Shown piece by piece: positions 1-7,063 of a stretch of DNA of 8,262 bases. The position numbers were made by a program, and so were the translations under genes. Source of the DNA: Alphaproteobacteria bacterium. Its GTDB lineage: Bacteria > Pseudomonadota > Alphaproteobacteria > SP197. Numbering within the stretch: the stretch's first letter is position 1; every line of letters begins with the position of its first letter. The DNA lies in the NCBI GenBank assembly GCA_022822575.1, contig JAJEBJ010000374.1, positions 1 to 8,262 on the forward strand. The letters run 5' to 3'. The notes under the pieces are model-generated. The model did not search any database. It saw nothing but the letters and a program-made list of their open reading frames with translations, and had not been told where the DNA came from.

Positions 1-29
1 CAATCCAGGGCCGGCGGACGCGAGGTGAC

Positions 30-1355
30 ATGGTCAACAGCGCGACACTTCTGGCCATTGGTGACGTTCATCTCGGCACCCGGTGTTCAGGCATCCCCGA
101 TGCCGTCATGGACTGGGGTATCGATCCGGCGGACCTGACGCCGGCGGCTACCCTTGAACGCTGCGTCGACCTGGCGATCGACAGGAGGGTCGCTGCCGTT
201 CTCCTGGCCGGCGACGTGGTCGACAGCAACAATGCCCGATTCGAGGCCATGGTCCCTCTGGAAACCTGCACGAAGCGGCTTCTCGATGCCGGAATCGAGG
301 TCATCGCCGTAGCCGGAAACCACGATGTCGAGGCACTCCCCCGCTTGGCGTCCATGGTCGACGGCTTCCGGTTGCTCGGTGCCGGAGGCACCTGGCAGAC
401 CCATGTCGTCAGTCACCACGGTGTGGCGGTGGCCGAGATCATCGGCTGGTCCTTCGGTGCCAGCGAGGTCCGCCAGAGTCCGGTGGCAGACTTGCTCAGA
501 CATCCTCTTGCACGAACGAGCTCGGGCATTCCGCGAATTGGACTGCTCCACGCCGATCTTGGCGCTTCGGGAGGGGTCTATGCTCCGGTGAGACAGGCGG
601 AACTCGACGATGCCGCATGTGATGCATGGCTCCTCGGTCACATCCACAAGCCCTCTCTTGCCGGCGGTTCCTGCGGATATCTGGGATCACTCACAGGTCT
701 CGATCCCTCGGAAACAGGACCTCACGGCCCATGGCTCATCACCCTTCATGGTGATGGCCGGATGGAATTTCACCAGGAAGTGCTGGCGCCGGTGCGCTGG
801 CAAGAGATCACCGTGTCACTCGATGAGGGTCTCGAAGACGCCGAAGACGTGGCGGATCGGCTTCTTGCCGAGGCCGAGTCCCGCTGCCGCGAGATTGCCG
901 GCGAGGGACCTCTGCCCCAAGTGCTCGGCCTCAAGGCCCGACTTGTCGGCTCGCTATCCTGTCGCGAGGACGTGATGACACGCCTCGTCTCGGGTGACTG
1001 GGCCGATCTCGGGCGTTTGGTCGACAAAACAGCTGTCTTCTACAGCCGCATCGTTCCAGCCCTCGCACACGGGAGGGATCTCAACAAGCTGGCCGAAGGC
1101 AGTGACCCGGCTGCCCTGATGGCACGTCGCCTTGTCGTGCTCGAAGAGGGCGGCGAAGCCGCACGGGAACTTCTCCGACAAGCACGCACGGAACTGGCCG
1201 GAGTGGCTGGCGAGACCCACTGGGCGCCCGTCGACGATCATCGCAATGCCAGTGATCCGCTGGCCGACGAACCGCTGCGCGACATGCTTATCCGGGCTGG
1301 CAGGGCCGCCCTTGACGCCATGCTCGCCGGGGAGAGGCGAGGCGAATGCACCTGA
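30..1355 (+). CDS. SbcD/Mre11-like metallophosphoesterase (YhaO-type DNA exonuclease subunit)
   Basis: Predicted two-metal calcineurin-like phosphoesterase, probably the nuclease subunit of a DNA-repair complex with the ATPase encoded next. All phosphoesterase motifs are visible: GDVHLG (D12, H14), GDVVD (D62), GNHD (N97, H98), a histidine in GLLHADLG (H174) and GHIH (H204, H206). The catalytic domain covers roughly residues 5-250. The remainder, to residue 441, fits the capping/partner-binding region of SbcD and YhaO proteins. Length is usual for the family. The ATG at 30 is chosen because motif I follows within 12 residues, as in relatives, and because GAGG lies 4 bases upstream. The frame stays open to the window edge, so a longer start cannot be excluded. 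The gene overlaps the next by 10 bases, so translation is probably coupled. That it is a metallophosphoesterase is nearly certain; that it acts on DNA is inferred from the partner gene. Confidence 0.93.
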   Translation: MVNSATLLAIGDVHLGTRCSGIPDAVMDWGIDPADLTPAATLERCVDLAIDRRVAAVLLAGDVVDSNNARFEAMVPLETCTKRLLDAGIEVIAVAGNHDVEALPRLASMVDGFRLLGAGGTWQTHVVSHHGVAVAEIIGWSFGASEVRQSPVADLLRHPLARTSSGIPRIGLLHADLGASGGVYAPVRQAELDDAACDAWLLGHIHKPSLAGGSCGYLGSLTGLDPSETGPHGPWLITLHGDGRMEFHQEVLAPVRWQEITVSLDEGLEDAEDVADRLLAEAESRCREIAGEGPLPQVLGLKARLVGSLSCREDVMTRLVSGDWADLGRLVDKTAVFYSRIVPALAHGRDLNKLAEGSDPAALMARRLVVLEEGGEAARELLRQARTELAGVAGETHWAPVDDHRNASDPLADEPLRDMLIRAGRAALDAMLAGERRGECT

Positions 1356-4300
1356 AGCGGTTGGCAATCCGCCGCCTTGGCGGGATCGAGACGCCCTTCG
1401 TCATCGACCTGGAGGGTGAAGGCATCCACGTGATCGTCGGGCCCAACGCGATCGGCAAGTCGAGCATCTGCCGGGCCGTCGAATGTCTCTACTGGTTGGA
1501 CCGGCATGACGCGCCGGCACCTCGTGTCGACGGCCAGTTTGATCAGGATGGCATCGTTTGGCAGGCGCGCCGCGACGGCCCGCACCTCGCGTGGAGCCAT
1601 GCGGATGGCGACGGCGCGCCTCCCCGTCTGCCCGACTCGAGGCATGACCGTTCTTTCTTTTTGCGCCTGCGGGATCTCATCGACCCCTCCGCCGACGGAA
1701 CGCTCGACATCGCATCCCGGATCAGGCGCGAGATGTCAGGCGGCATTGATCTCGACGGCATCGCGCGGACACTCTTTCGCCCTCCCACCCGGCAGTCCTG
1801 CAGAGCCACCCGAAAGGCCTTCAACGAATTGGCGAGCAAAGTCAGGACGATTCAAGGCAACCATGCCCGCCTGCAGCGGGACATGGACCGACTGAAGGAA
1901 CTGGAGAAGGAACTCGAAACGGCCGTCGACAACGACCGGCGCCGCGCGAGTGTCCGCCGTGCCAGGAGGCTTGCGGAACACCGAAGGAAACTCGACGACA
2001 CCCGGCAGGAACTGGAAGTCCTCCCCGCCGCCCTGGAACAGCTCACCGGAACCGAGCCCGAGGACATCGCCGCACGCGCCGAACGGGTTCGAAGCCTGGA
2101 AGAACAGATGCGCCTTCAGGAGGAGGTTCTTGGTGAGGCCTGCGCGTCCCGAGAGGCCGCGCATCTCGAATCGGTCGTTGCACCGGTGGACCTCACCCTC
2201 TGGCGCCAGCGAGCCAATGACCTCGTGGCGATCGAACTGGAACTCAGGGAGGCACGGAAGGTCCGTGAGCAGCGACGCCACGAACTCCTTCAGGCTCTCG
2301 AGGCGGTCGGTGGGTCCGAGGAGATGGCTGATCTTGTCCCGGACGACCATGCCAGGCTCTTCGAGACCCTTCGCGTGGCCGAACAGGACCGTCTCGCGGC
2401 AGACGCCCTGCAATCGCGGATCGATCTTCTTCGACGCCTGCAGGACGACGGTGTCCCGGACGACGCGCCGGAGACCCTTCGCGTCGAAATCGACCTGTTG
2501 CGCCGCTGGCTACGTTCCGGCGCACCCCCTCGAAATCGCGCATGGGCGGTTGGCGCCATCGCCGCCGTGGCCGCCGGCGTCCTGCTGGCACTCACTGTCG
2601 ATCCCTTCTTCGGATTTCTGGCGGCGGCCGGTGGCGGAGTGCTGCTGTCGGTTCTCGCGTTGCGCCCCGGCGACAGGGCGGTGGCGGACGAAGAGTTCAC
2701 GCAGCTCGATCTCGAACCTCCGCGCGCCATAGGACCGGCCACGGTGCGGTTGAAGAGGTGTGAAGCCGACCTTGCTTCCTTTGAGGCCCGCATGCAGCGC
2801 CGACGCGACCGGGATGTCGAACTCCGCAATCTGGAGAGCGAACACGCCAGTCTTGCCGCCCGTATGCCGCCCCTGGAAGAACTCGCAAGACCGTTCCTGA
2901 AGGATCTCGGCCCCCTGCCCTCGCACGTCGAGCTTCTCGACCTTGTCGATGCGCTGGTGCGACTCCGAGAGGCACGCATCGCCGGCGAGGGAGCTGACGG
3001 CCTTGTCACACATCTCGAGGCGCAACATGCCGGCACACTGTCGGATCTTGTCACTTTCCTGTGCCGCCATGGCGAGGCGCAGCCGCTGGATGCAAGGGAA
3101 GCACTGGCCCGTCTTGACTCGCTGGGCCAGCGCAGCGGAGCGCTGGATCGGGCCCAGAGGGACGAGGCGCAGGCATCCGCCTCTCTCGATACAGTACGCC
3201 ATGACCACTCCGCCCTGCTCGGAGAGATTGCGGCGCTATACCGAAAGGCATCCCTCGAGGACGGCGACGCAGCGGCATTGGCGATCCTGATGGGAAGTCT
3301 CCCGAGATATCGCGAGCTTGTGGCATCCATCAGGGAACTCGAAAATCGTGTGAGGCACGAAACGGACGAGCTTGCCGCCGAGGGCGAAGCGGAACTTGCC
3401 GGGTGGGAAATCGCGAAACTCGATGATCTCGAAAGCGAGCTCTCTGGAGCATCGGAACGCGAATCGACGCTGCGCCAGGAGATCGCCGACATCAGGGCTG
3501 CAGCCGCCGAGGCCCGGCGAGCGCACCATCTCGAGGAACAGCTGGCCACCATGGAGCAGGCGCGCAGTGCGCTGCAGGAGCGTCGAAACGAGGCCCTGTT
3601 CGCGGCCTGCGGACAATTCCTCATCGACACCGTGGAACAGGAGTTCGAGAGCATCCGCATGCCGCGTCTCCTCGAGCAGACCCGGCACCACTTCTCCGAA
3701 TTCACGCATCACCGGCACGACGTGCGCCTCTCCCGGGATGACGGTCCACCACGCCTCATCGCAACCGATCTGAGCCAGGACGAAAGCCGCGAACTCCATG
3801 AACTCTCGGATGGCACCCGTGCCCAGCTGCTGCTCGCGGCTCGCGTCGCCTTCGCCAGAGAGATCGAAGGGGATACCCGTCTACCCTTCTTTCTCGACGA
3901 GGCGCTCGATCAGAGCGACCCGGAACGATTTGACGCCATTGCCGGCAGTCTTGGAGACATGGTGCGGCGTGACGGCAGGCAGATCGTCTACCTGACCAGC
4001 GATCCCCTCGATGTCGAGAGATTCCGCCGTGCGGTTGAATCCGATCATGTGACCGTGACCGCCATCGATCTTAGCGCCCTCCGCCGGCAAGGGGCCATGG
4101 CGGTTCCCGTCGACGTCCCTCCCCTCGAGACCATTCCGCATCCGGGCTCGCTCTCTGGGCAGGAGTATGGAGAGGCGCTTGCCGTGCCTCACCTGCGGCC
4201 GGAACGTGGCTGGCGGGGACAGCACCTCCACCACGTCCTGTGGGATCAGCCGCACCTCCTCCATGACATCCTGTCCCAGGGCATAAGGCTGGCTGGACAA

Positions 4301-4774
4301 TGGAAACATGTCTCGCCATCGCCCCTGGGAGAGAAACTGCGATCCATCGCGCCCGCCGGCGGCATGATTGATGCGCGTGTCGATCTCTTCGCGATCTTCA
4401 CGTCACTGTGGAACGAGGGCCGCAACCGCCCCGTTGACCGCGACGCCCTGCAACGAAGCAGTGCCATATCGAGGCACTACCTCGAACCCCTCGTCACGAT
4501 TGCTGAATCACTGGCAGGCGATCCACGGGCACTGCTCGACACACTGCGCTCGAACCGGCCACCCGCCCTCGCCCGGTTCAGGGCAAGGAGCGCAGACGAC
4601 CTCGAGGCCTGGATGCGCGATCATGGCTACCTCGACGAACGGCCCCGTCTGGAAAGGGAAGAACTGGCTCTTCGCGCTCTTGCGAGCCCCCCTGCCGCCC
4701 GCCTGACAGCAGGTGATGCGCGTTCCTGCCTACATCACTGGTGGCATCTTGCCGAAGGGGCGCCGCAGGACTGA
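1346..4774 (+). CDS. SMC/Rad50-like ATPase (YhaN-type) with internal membrane-like hairpin and C-terminal extension
   Basis: Predicted ABC-type ATPase partner of the upstream exonuclease, as Rad50 is to Mre11 or SbcC to SbcD. The N-terminal lobe has the Walker A motif GPNAIGKS (residues 32-39). Long charged coiled coils follow at about 165-390 and 465-755. The C-terminal lobe has a signature-like LSDGTRAQL (820-828) and Walker B LPFFLDEALD (846-855). Two hydrophobic stretches at about 399-418 and 421-438 split the coils and look like a membrane hairpin. I find no CxxC zinc hook. The usual switch histidine near the end of the head appears replaced in LTSDP (D886). The head ends near residue 912 and about 228 further residues follow, unlike a plain YhaN. 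The ATG at 1346 lies inside the end of the exonuclease gene, behind a purine-rich stretch (1329-1342) that can serve as ribosome binding site. ATPase class is certain. DNA repair is the likely role; phage defence is possible, as several SMC-like ATPases act there. Confidence 0.92.
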   Translation: MHLKRLAIRRLGGIETPFVIDLEGEGIHVIVGPNAIGKSSICRAVECLYWLDRHDAPAPRVDGQFDQDGIVWQARRDGPHLAWSHADGDGAPPRLPDSRHDRSFFLRLRDLIDPSADGTLDIASRIRREMSGGIDLDGIARTLFRPPTRQSCRATRKAFNELASKVRTIQGNHARLQRDMDRLKELEKELETAVDNDRRRASVRRARRLAEHRRKLDDTRQELEVLPAALEQLTGTEPEDIAARAERVRSLEEQMRLQEEVLGEACASREAAHLESVVAPVDLTLWRQRANDLVAIELELREARKVREQRRHELLQALEAVGGSEEMADLVPDDHARLFETLRVAEQDRLAADALQSRIDLLRRLQDDGVPDDAPETLRVEIDLLRRWLRSGAPPRNRAWAVGAIAAVAAGVLLALTVDPFFGFLAAAGGGVLLSVLALRPGDRAVADEEFTQLDLEPPRAIGPATVRLKRCEADLASFEARMQRRRDRDVELRNLESEHASLAARMPPLEELARPFLKDLGPLPSHVELLDLVDALVRLREARIAGEGADGLVTHLEAQHAGTLSDLVTFLCRHGEAQPLDAREALARLDSLGQRSGALDRAQRDEAQASASLDTVRHDHSALLGEIAALYRKASLEDGDAAALAILMGSLPRYRELVASIRELENRVRHETDELAAEGEAELAGWEIAKLDDLESELSGASERESTLRQEIADIRAAAAEARRAHHLEEQLATMEQARSALQERRNEALFAACGQFLIDTVEQEFESIRMPRLLEQTRHHFSEFTHHRHDVRLSRDDGPPRLIATDLSQDESRELHELSDGTRAQLLLAARVAFAREIEGDTRLPFFLDEALDQSDPERFDAIAGSLGDMVRRDGRQIVYLTSDPLDVERFRRAVESDHVTVTAIDLSALRRQGAMAVPVDVPPLETIPHPGSLSGQEYGEALAVPHLRPERGWRGQHLHHVLWDQPHLLHDILSQGIRLAGQWKHVSPSPLGEKLRSIAPAGGMIDARVDLFAIFTSLWNEGRNRPVDRDALQRSSAISRHYLEPLVTIAESLAGDPRALLDTLRSNRPPALARFRARSADDLEAWMRDHGYLDERPRLEREELALRALASPPAARLTAGDARSCLHHWWHLAEGAPQD
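2540..2659 (+). other. Predicted transmembrane/hydrophobic hairpin within the ATPase
   Basis: This codes for residues 399-438 of the ATPase: two runs rich in Ala, Val, Leu and Gly (about 399-418 and 421-438) separated by a short turn containing Asp-Pro. Arg and Asp residues flank them on both sides. The hairpin sits between the two coiled-coil halves, where Rad50 and SbcC carry the zinc hook. From memory, some YhaN proteins also have hydrophobic segments here, which would tether the complex to the membrane. Topology is inferred from composition only. Confidence 0.6.
4088..4774 (+). other. C-terminal extension domain of the ATPase, function unknown
   Basis: This codes for residues 915-1142, beyond the point where the ATPase head fold should end (after the terminal strand near residues 901-909). 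It opens with a Pro-rich linker (about 920-935). A mostly helical, His- and Trp-containing region follows: a Leu/His/Asp-rich helix around 958-982 and another region around 1008-1060. The section at about 1073-1112 has a helix-turn-helix rhythm ending in RDHGYLDERP, which may be a helix-hairpin-helix-like DNA contact. The codon bias looks like the rest of the gene, so a recent fusion is not indicated. I do not recognise a named domain. Confidence 0.55.
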
Positions 4775-4779
4775 TCCGG

Positions 4780-6165
4780 TCAGCGCAAACCCTCTGCTGC
4801 AACGTCGTCGAGTGCCGCCTTGATGCTTTCGCGCAGGACGTCCTCGATGATGCCGATTTCCCTCTTTCCGATGATGAGCGGCGGCGACAGCACCGCCATG
4901 TGGCCCAGCGGCCTGACGATGAGTCCGCGTTTCTGGGCGTGGCGTGCCACGCGCCCGCCAAAATCCACTTCCGCGTCGTGGAGTTCTCCGGTGACCTGAT
5001 CGCGGACGAACTCGATTCCCTGCATGAAGTGGCTCCCCCGAACCTCGCCCACGGCTTCGAGGTCTCCAAGACGATGGAGCGCTGCCTCGAACAACGGTCC
5101 CGTGGCCCGGACGTGTCCGCACAGGTCCTCGTTCTCCATGATGGCGATGTTCGCCAGGGCGGCCGCACAGGCGGCGGGGTGGCTCGAATAGGTCATGCCG
5201 TGAAGGAACATCGCTCCCGGTGCGGCGATGACATCGTAGATCTCCTCCGAGAGAATCGTCGCCGAGAGCGGCTGATAGCCAGAGGTGAGTCCCTTAGCAG
5301 AGGTGATGATGTCAGGTTCGATGCCGAACACGTCCTGCGACGAGAAGAAGTGGCCTAGACGTCCGAAGGCCGTGACGACCTCGTCGGAGATGTACTTGAT
5401 ACCGTAGGTCGAGCACACATCCCTGGTCCGCCTGTGATAGCCGTCGGGCGGCACGATGACGCCTCCGGCCCCCATGATCGGTTCGGCAATGAAGCCGGCG
5501 ATGTTCTCGGCTCCAATCTTCTCGATTGCTTCGATCATCTCCTCGATAAGGAAGTCCGAGAACTCGTCAACAGTCATGCCGTCGGGCCGCCTGTAGGGAT
5601 AGGGCGACGAGAGGTGGTGCACGAGGTCCTCGGCCGAATTCCAGTCGGTACGATAGGCCGGGGTCGTCAGGGCGACCGAAAGATGCGTCGAGCCGTGATA
5701 GGCGCCGATCCTCGAGAGAATCATCCGCCTCGAGGGCTCGCCAAGGCGGTTAAAGTAGTGGTGGAGGATGCGCACGGCGCTGTCATTGGCCACCGAACCG
5801 GAGTTGCCGAAATAGACATGGTTGAGCGAACCCGGGGCCAGTGACGCCACCTTGTGGGAGAGGCGCGCGCCTTCGGGATGGGTGAGGTTGTAGAACGTCG
5901 AGTAGTAATCGAGCTTGTGCAGCTGCGCGGCGACCGCATCGATGATCTCACGGCGCCCGTGACCGACATTGACGCACCAAAGACCACCGATACCGTCCAG
6001 CATGCGGTTGCCATCCGCATCATAGACAAAGGCTCCGTCAGCCTCGGTGATGACGGTGCGTGCCCCCTCCGCCTTCAATCCGTCGAGATTGGCGAAGGAG
6101 TGAACGAGATGGGCATCGAGTGCCAGGATCTCGTCGGTCAGGTTCTGGCTTTCAAAACTCTCCAT
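4780..6165 (-). CDS. Class III PLP-dependent omega-aminotransferase
   Basis: Predicted cytosolic fold-type I aminotransferase that moves an amino group from an omega-amino acid or amine to pyruvate or another oxo acid. Visible features (numbered from the chosen start): GLWCVNVGHGR (61-71), typical of omega-transaminases; the cofactor phosphate loop NSGSVAND (121-128); YHG (156-158); E228; the pyridine-binding aspartate D261 in SDEV; the Schiff-base lysine K291 in SAKGL; T325 in TYSSHP; and R417 in IVRPLG, the position of the arginine that binds substrate carboxylate. At 461 aa it is full length. The ATG at 6165 is preferred because the product then starts as relatives do and GGGG lies 8 bases upstream. 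Starts at 6204 and 6225 would add 13 or 20 residues unlike the family. Beta-alanine-, taurine-, putrescine- and diaminobutyrate-pyruvate enzymes all look alike at this level, so the substrate is open. It is probably co-transcribed with the acetyltransferase upstream. Confidence 0.93.
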   Translation of the reverse strand: MESFESQNLTDEILALDAHLVHSFANLDGLKAEGARTVITEADGAFVYDADGNRMLDGIGGLWCVNVGHGRREIIDAVAAQLHKLDYYSTFYNLTHPEGARLSHKVASLAPGSLNHVYFGNSGSVANDSAVRILHHYFNRLGEPSRRMILSRIGAYHGSTHLSVALTTPAYRTDWNSAEDLVHHLSSPYPYRRPDGMTVDEFSDFLIEEMIEAIEKIGAENIAGFIAEPIMGAGGVIVPPDGYHRRTRDVCSTYGIKYISDEVVTAFGRLGHFFSSQDVFGIEPDIITSAKGLTSGYQPLSATILSEEIYDVIAAPGAMFLHGMTYSSHPAACAAALANIAIMENEDLCGHVRATGPLFEAALHRLGDLEAVGEVRGSHFMQGIEFVRDQVTGELHDAEVDFGGRVARHAQKRGLIVRPLGHMAVLSPPLIIGKREIGIIEDVLRESIKAALDDVAAEGLR

Positions 6166-6268
6166 GACTGAGCCCCATTTTCCGGTCAAAGCGCCGATCA
6201 CCATACCATCACCGTGACATGACATGCATCACCGGTTCATTCAGCGGCAAACGGCGGCCACCTGGACA
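6166..6268 (-). other. Spacer between acetyltransferase and aminotransferase genes
   Basis: This 103-base gap has no convincing terminator and no clear -35/-10 pair. It holds three copies of a GGTGAT core on the minus strand (plus-strand positions 6196-6202, 6207-6213 and 6227-6233), and the two outer starts possible for the aminotransferase frame. The copies may be regulatory or chance. The aminotransferase could be read through from upstream or have its own weak promoter here. Confidence 0.3.
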
Positions 6269-6829
6269 TCAGGGCTGGCCGATCGGCCACGGAGGCGATG
6301 CATCGCCATCACCGAGAGCGCGCTGCATGAGAACCGTGTCCACCCAGTGATCGAACTTGTGGCCGACCGATCCCAGTACACCGACATGACGGAACCCGAG
6401 CCGCTCGTGAAAACCGATCGAGGCCCGGTTGGCGGAACCCCCGATGACGGCAATCATCTGCCTGTACCCGAGGGCCGCGCATCGGCGAATCAATGACTCC
6501 ATCAACAGGAGACCCGTTCCCTGCCTGTCGTGCCCGTGACGCACGTAGACCGAGTTCTCCACCGTATGGCGGTAGGCAGACCGCGACCGCCAAGGCGAGG
6601 CACACGCATATCCCGTGATGGCGTCGGCCGATTCGGCGACGAGCCAGGGGAGACCACGTGCGCGGATTGCCTGCCAGCGTGCGATCATCTCTTCAGCATC
6701 CGGAGGGTCGATCTCCAACGATGCCGTTCCGTGCTGCACGTGCCAGGCATAGATCCGGGCAATGTCGGCGAAGTCCTCCTCCAGGGCCGAACGGATCCGG
6801 AGCCCTTGATGACCAACGCCGCCGGTCAT
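6269..6829 (-). CDS. GNAT N-acetyltransferase, phosphinothricin/methionine-sulfoximine (MnaT/PAT) type
   Basis: Predicted acetyl-CoA-dependent N-acetyltransferase acting on the alpha-amino group of a small amino acid or analogue. In this subfamily known substrates include phosphinothricin, methionine sulfoximine and methionine sulfone. The 186-aa product has family marks in order: an N-terminal IRSALEEDFADIARIY (12-27); TVENSVYV (89-96), with the probable catalytic glutamate E91; the acetyl-CoA pyrophosphate loop DRQGTG (101-106); NRASIGFHERLGF (134-146); and GHKFDHWVDTVLMQR near the end (156-170). Length is normal with a short extra tail. The ATG at 6829 overlaps the stop of a possible small ORF (ATGA), and AGGG lies about 10 bases upstream. 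The cluster partners suggest a role in amine or amino-acid metabolism; self-protection against a toxic amino-acid analogue is the alternative. Confidence 0.9.
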   Translation of the reverse strand: MTGGVGHQGLRIRSALEEDFADIARIYAWHVQHGTASLEIDPPDAEEMIARWQAIRARGLPWLVAESADAITGYACASPWRSRSAYRHTVENSVYVRHGHDRQGTGLLLMESLIRRCAALGYRQMIAVIGGSANRASIGFHERLGFRHVGVLGSVGHKFDHWVDTVLMQRALGDGDASPPWPIGQP

Positions 6830-6981
6830 TCGGGTGCCGCCCTGCTGCGGACGGTATCGTCGCCCTGGCCCCCTTGAGGCGCGACACGGCCCACGCGTCC
6901 CATTGCCTCCGGCAACGACTCCATGTGCTCGGCCAATTCCAAATCCCTCAGACGGCTTGTTGTCGTCGCGCCCGAAGACAC
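6826..6981 (-). CDS. Possible small ORF, 51 codons, translationally coupled to the acetyltransferase gene
   Basis: An open frame starts at a GTG (6981) and ends in a TGA that overlaps the acetyltransferase ATG as ATGA, the arrangement expected of coupled genes. The 51-residue product is polar and charged, with a helix-like middle around RLRDLELAEHMESLPEAM and a Gly/Arg-rich end; no signal peptide or membrane segment is seen. Later ATG codons at codons 20 and 27 could be the real start. Third-position GC is roughly 70 percent, lower than I expect for a strong gene here. The ribosome binding site before the GTG is weak. I do not recognise the product. It may be a leader peptide, a small protein or chance. 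Confidence 0.35.
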   Translation of the reverse strand: MSSGATTTSRLRDLELAEHMESLPEAMGRVGRVAPQGGQGDDTVRSRAAPE

Positions 6982-7063
6982 TTTCGCTCAGGACGTGGCA
7001 TGAACATTCCTGTGATCAGCCTCCTTGTCTTCAACAGAGGCAACACCGTGGGACGATGCCGTG
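6982..7063 (-). other. Gap between the M24 hydrolase gene and the small ORF
   Basis: This 82-base stretch contains a weak stem (GCCTC 7019-7023 with GAGGC 7037-7041, and an inner TTG/CAA around a four-base loop) starting 22 bases after the hydrolase stop. No T-run follows, so it is not a standard intrinsic terminator. An imperfect inverted repeat, TGAACA-N6-TGATCA (7001-7018), lies next to it and could be an operator for the genes downstream. No convincing promoter is seen. Confidence 0.25.

Noticed and set aside
1736..2413. A 225-codon minus-strand frame opposite the first coiled coil
   Set aside because: No recognisable motif and fully covered by the ATPase coding sequence; a shadow frame.
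2290..3705. A 471-codon open frame on the minus strand inside the ATPase gene
   Set aside because: The translation is a Ser/Arg-rich low-complexity product typical of the antisense of a GC-rich gene; the plus-strand ATPase explains the region with clear motifs.
1346..4774. A Rad50/SbcC zinc hook in the ATPase
   Set aside because: No CxxC motif occurs; the cysteines are isolated and the coil break is hydrophobic instead.
4741..5358. A 205-codon plus-strand frame opposite the aminotransferase
   Set aside because: It runs antisense to the conserved, motif-complete aminotransferase and shows no domain features.
6276..6289. A 14-base perfect palindrome (TGGCCGATCGGCCA)
   Set aside because: It lies inside the last codons of the acetyltransferase gene, has no T-run, and GC-rich palindromes of this size are common in such DNA.
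7019..7041. Stem-loop after the hydrolase stop as an intrinsic terminator
   Set aside because: The stem is short and interrupted, and no T-run follows on the minus strand.
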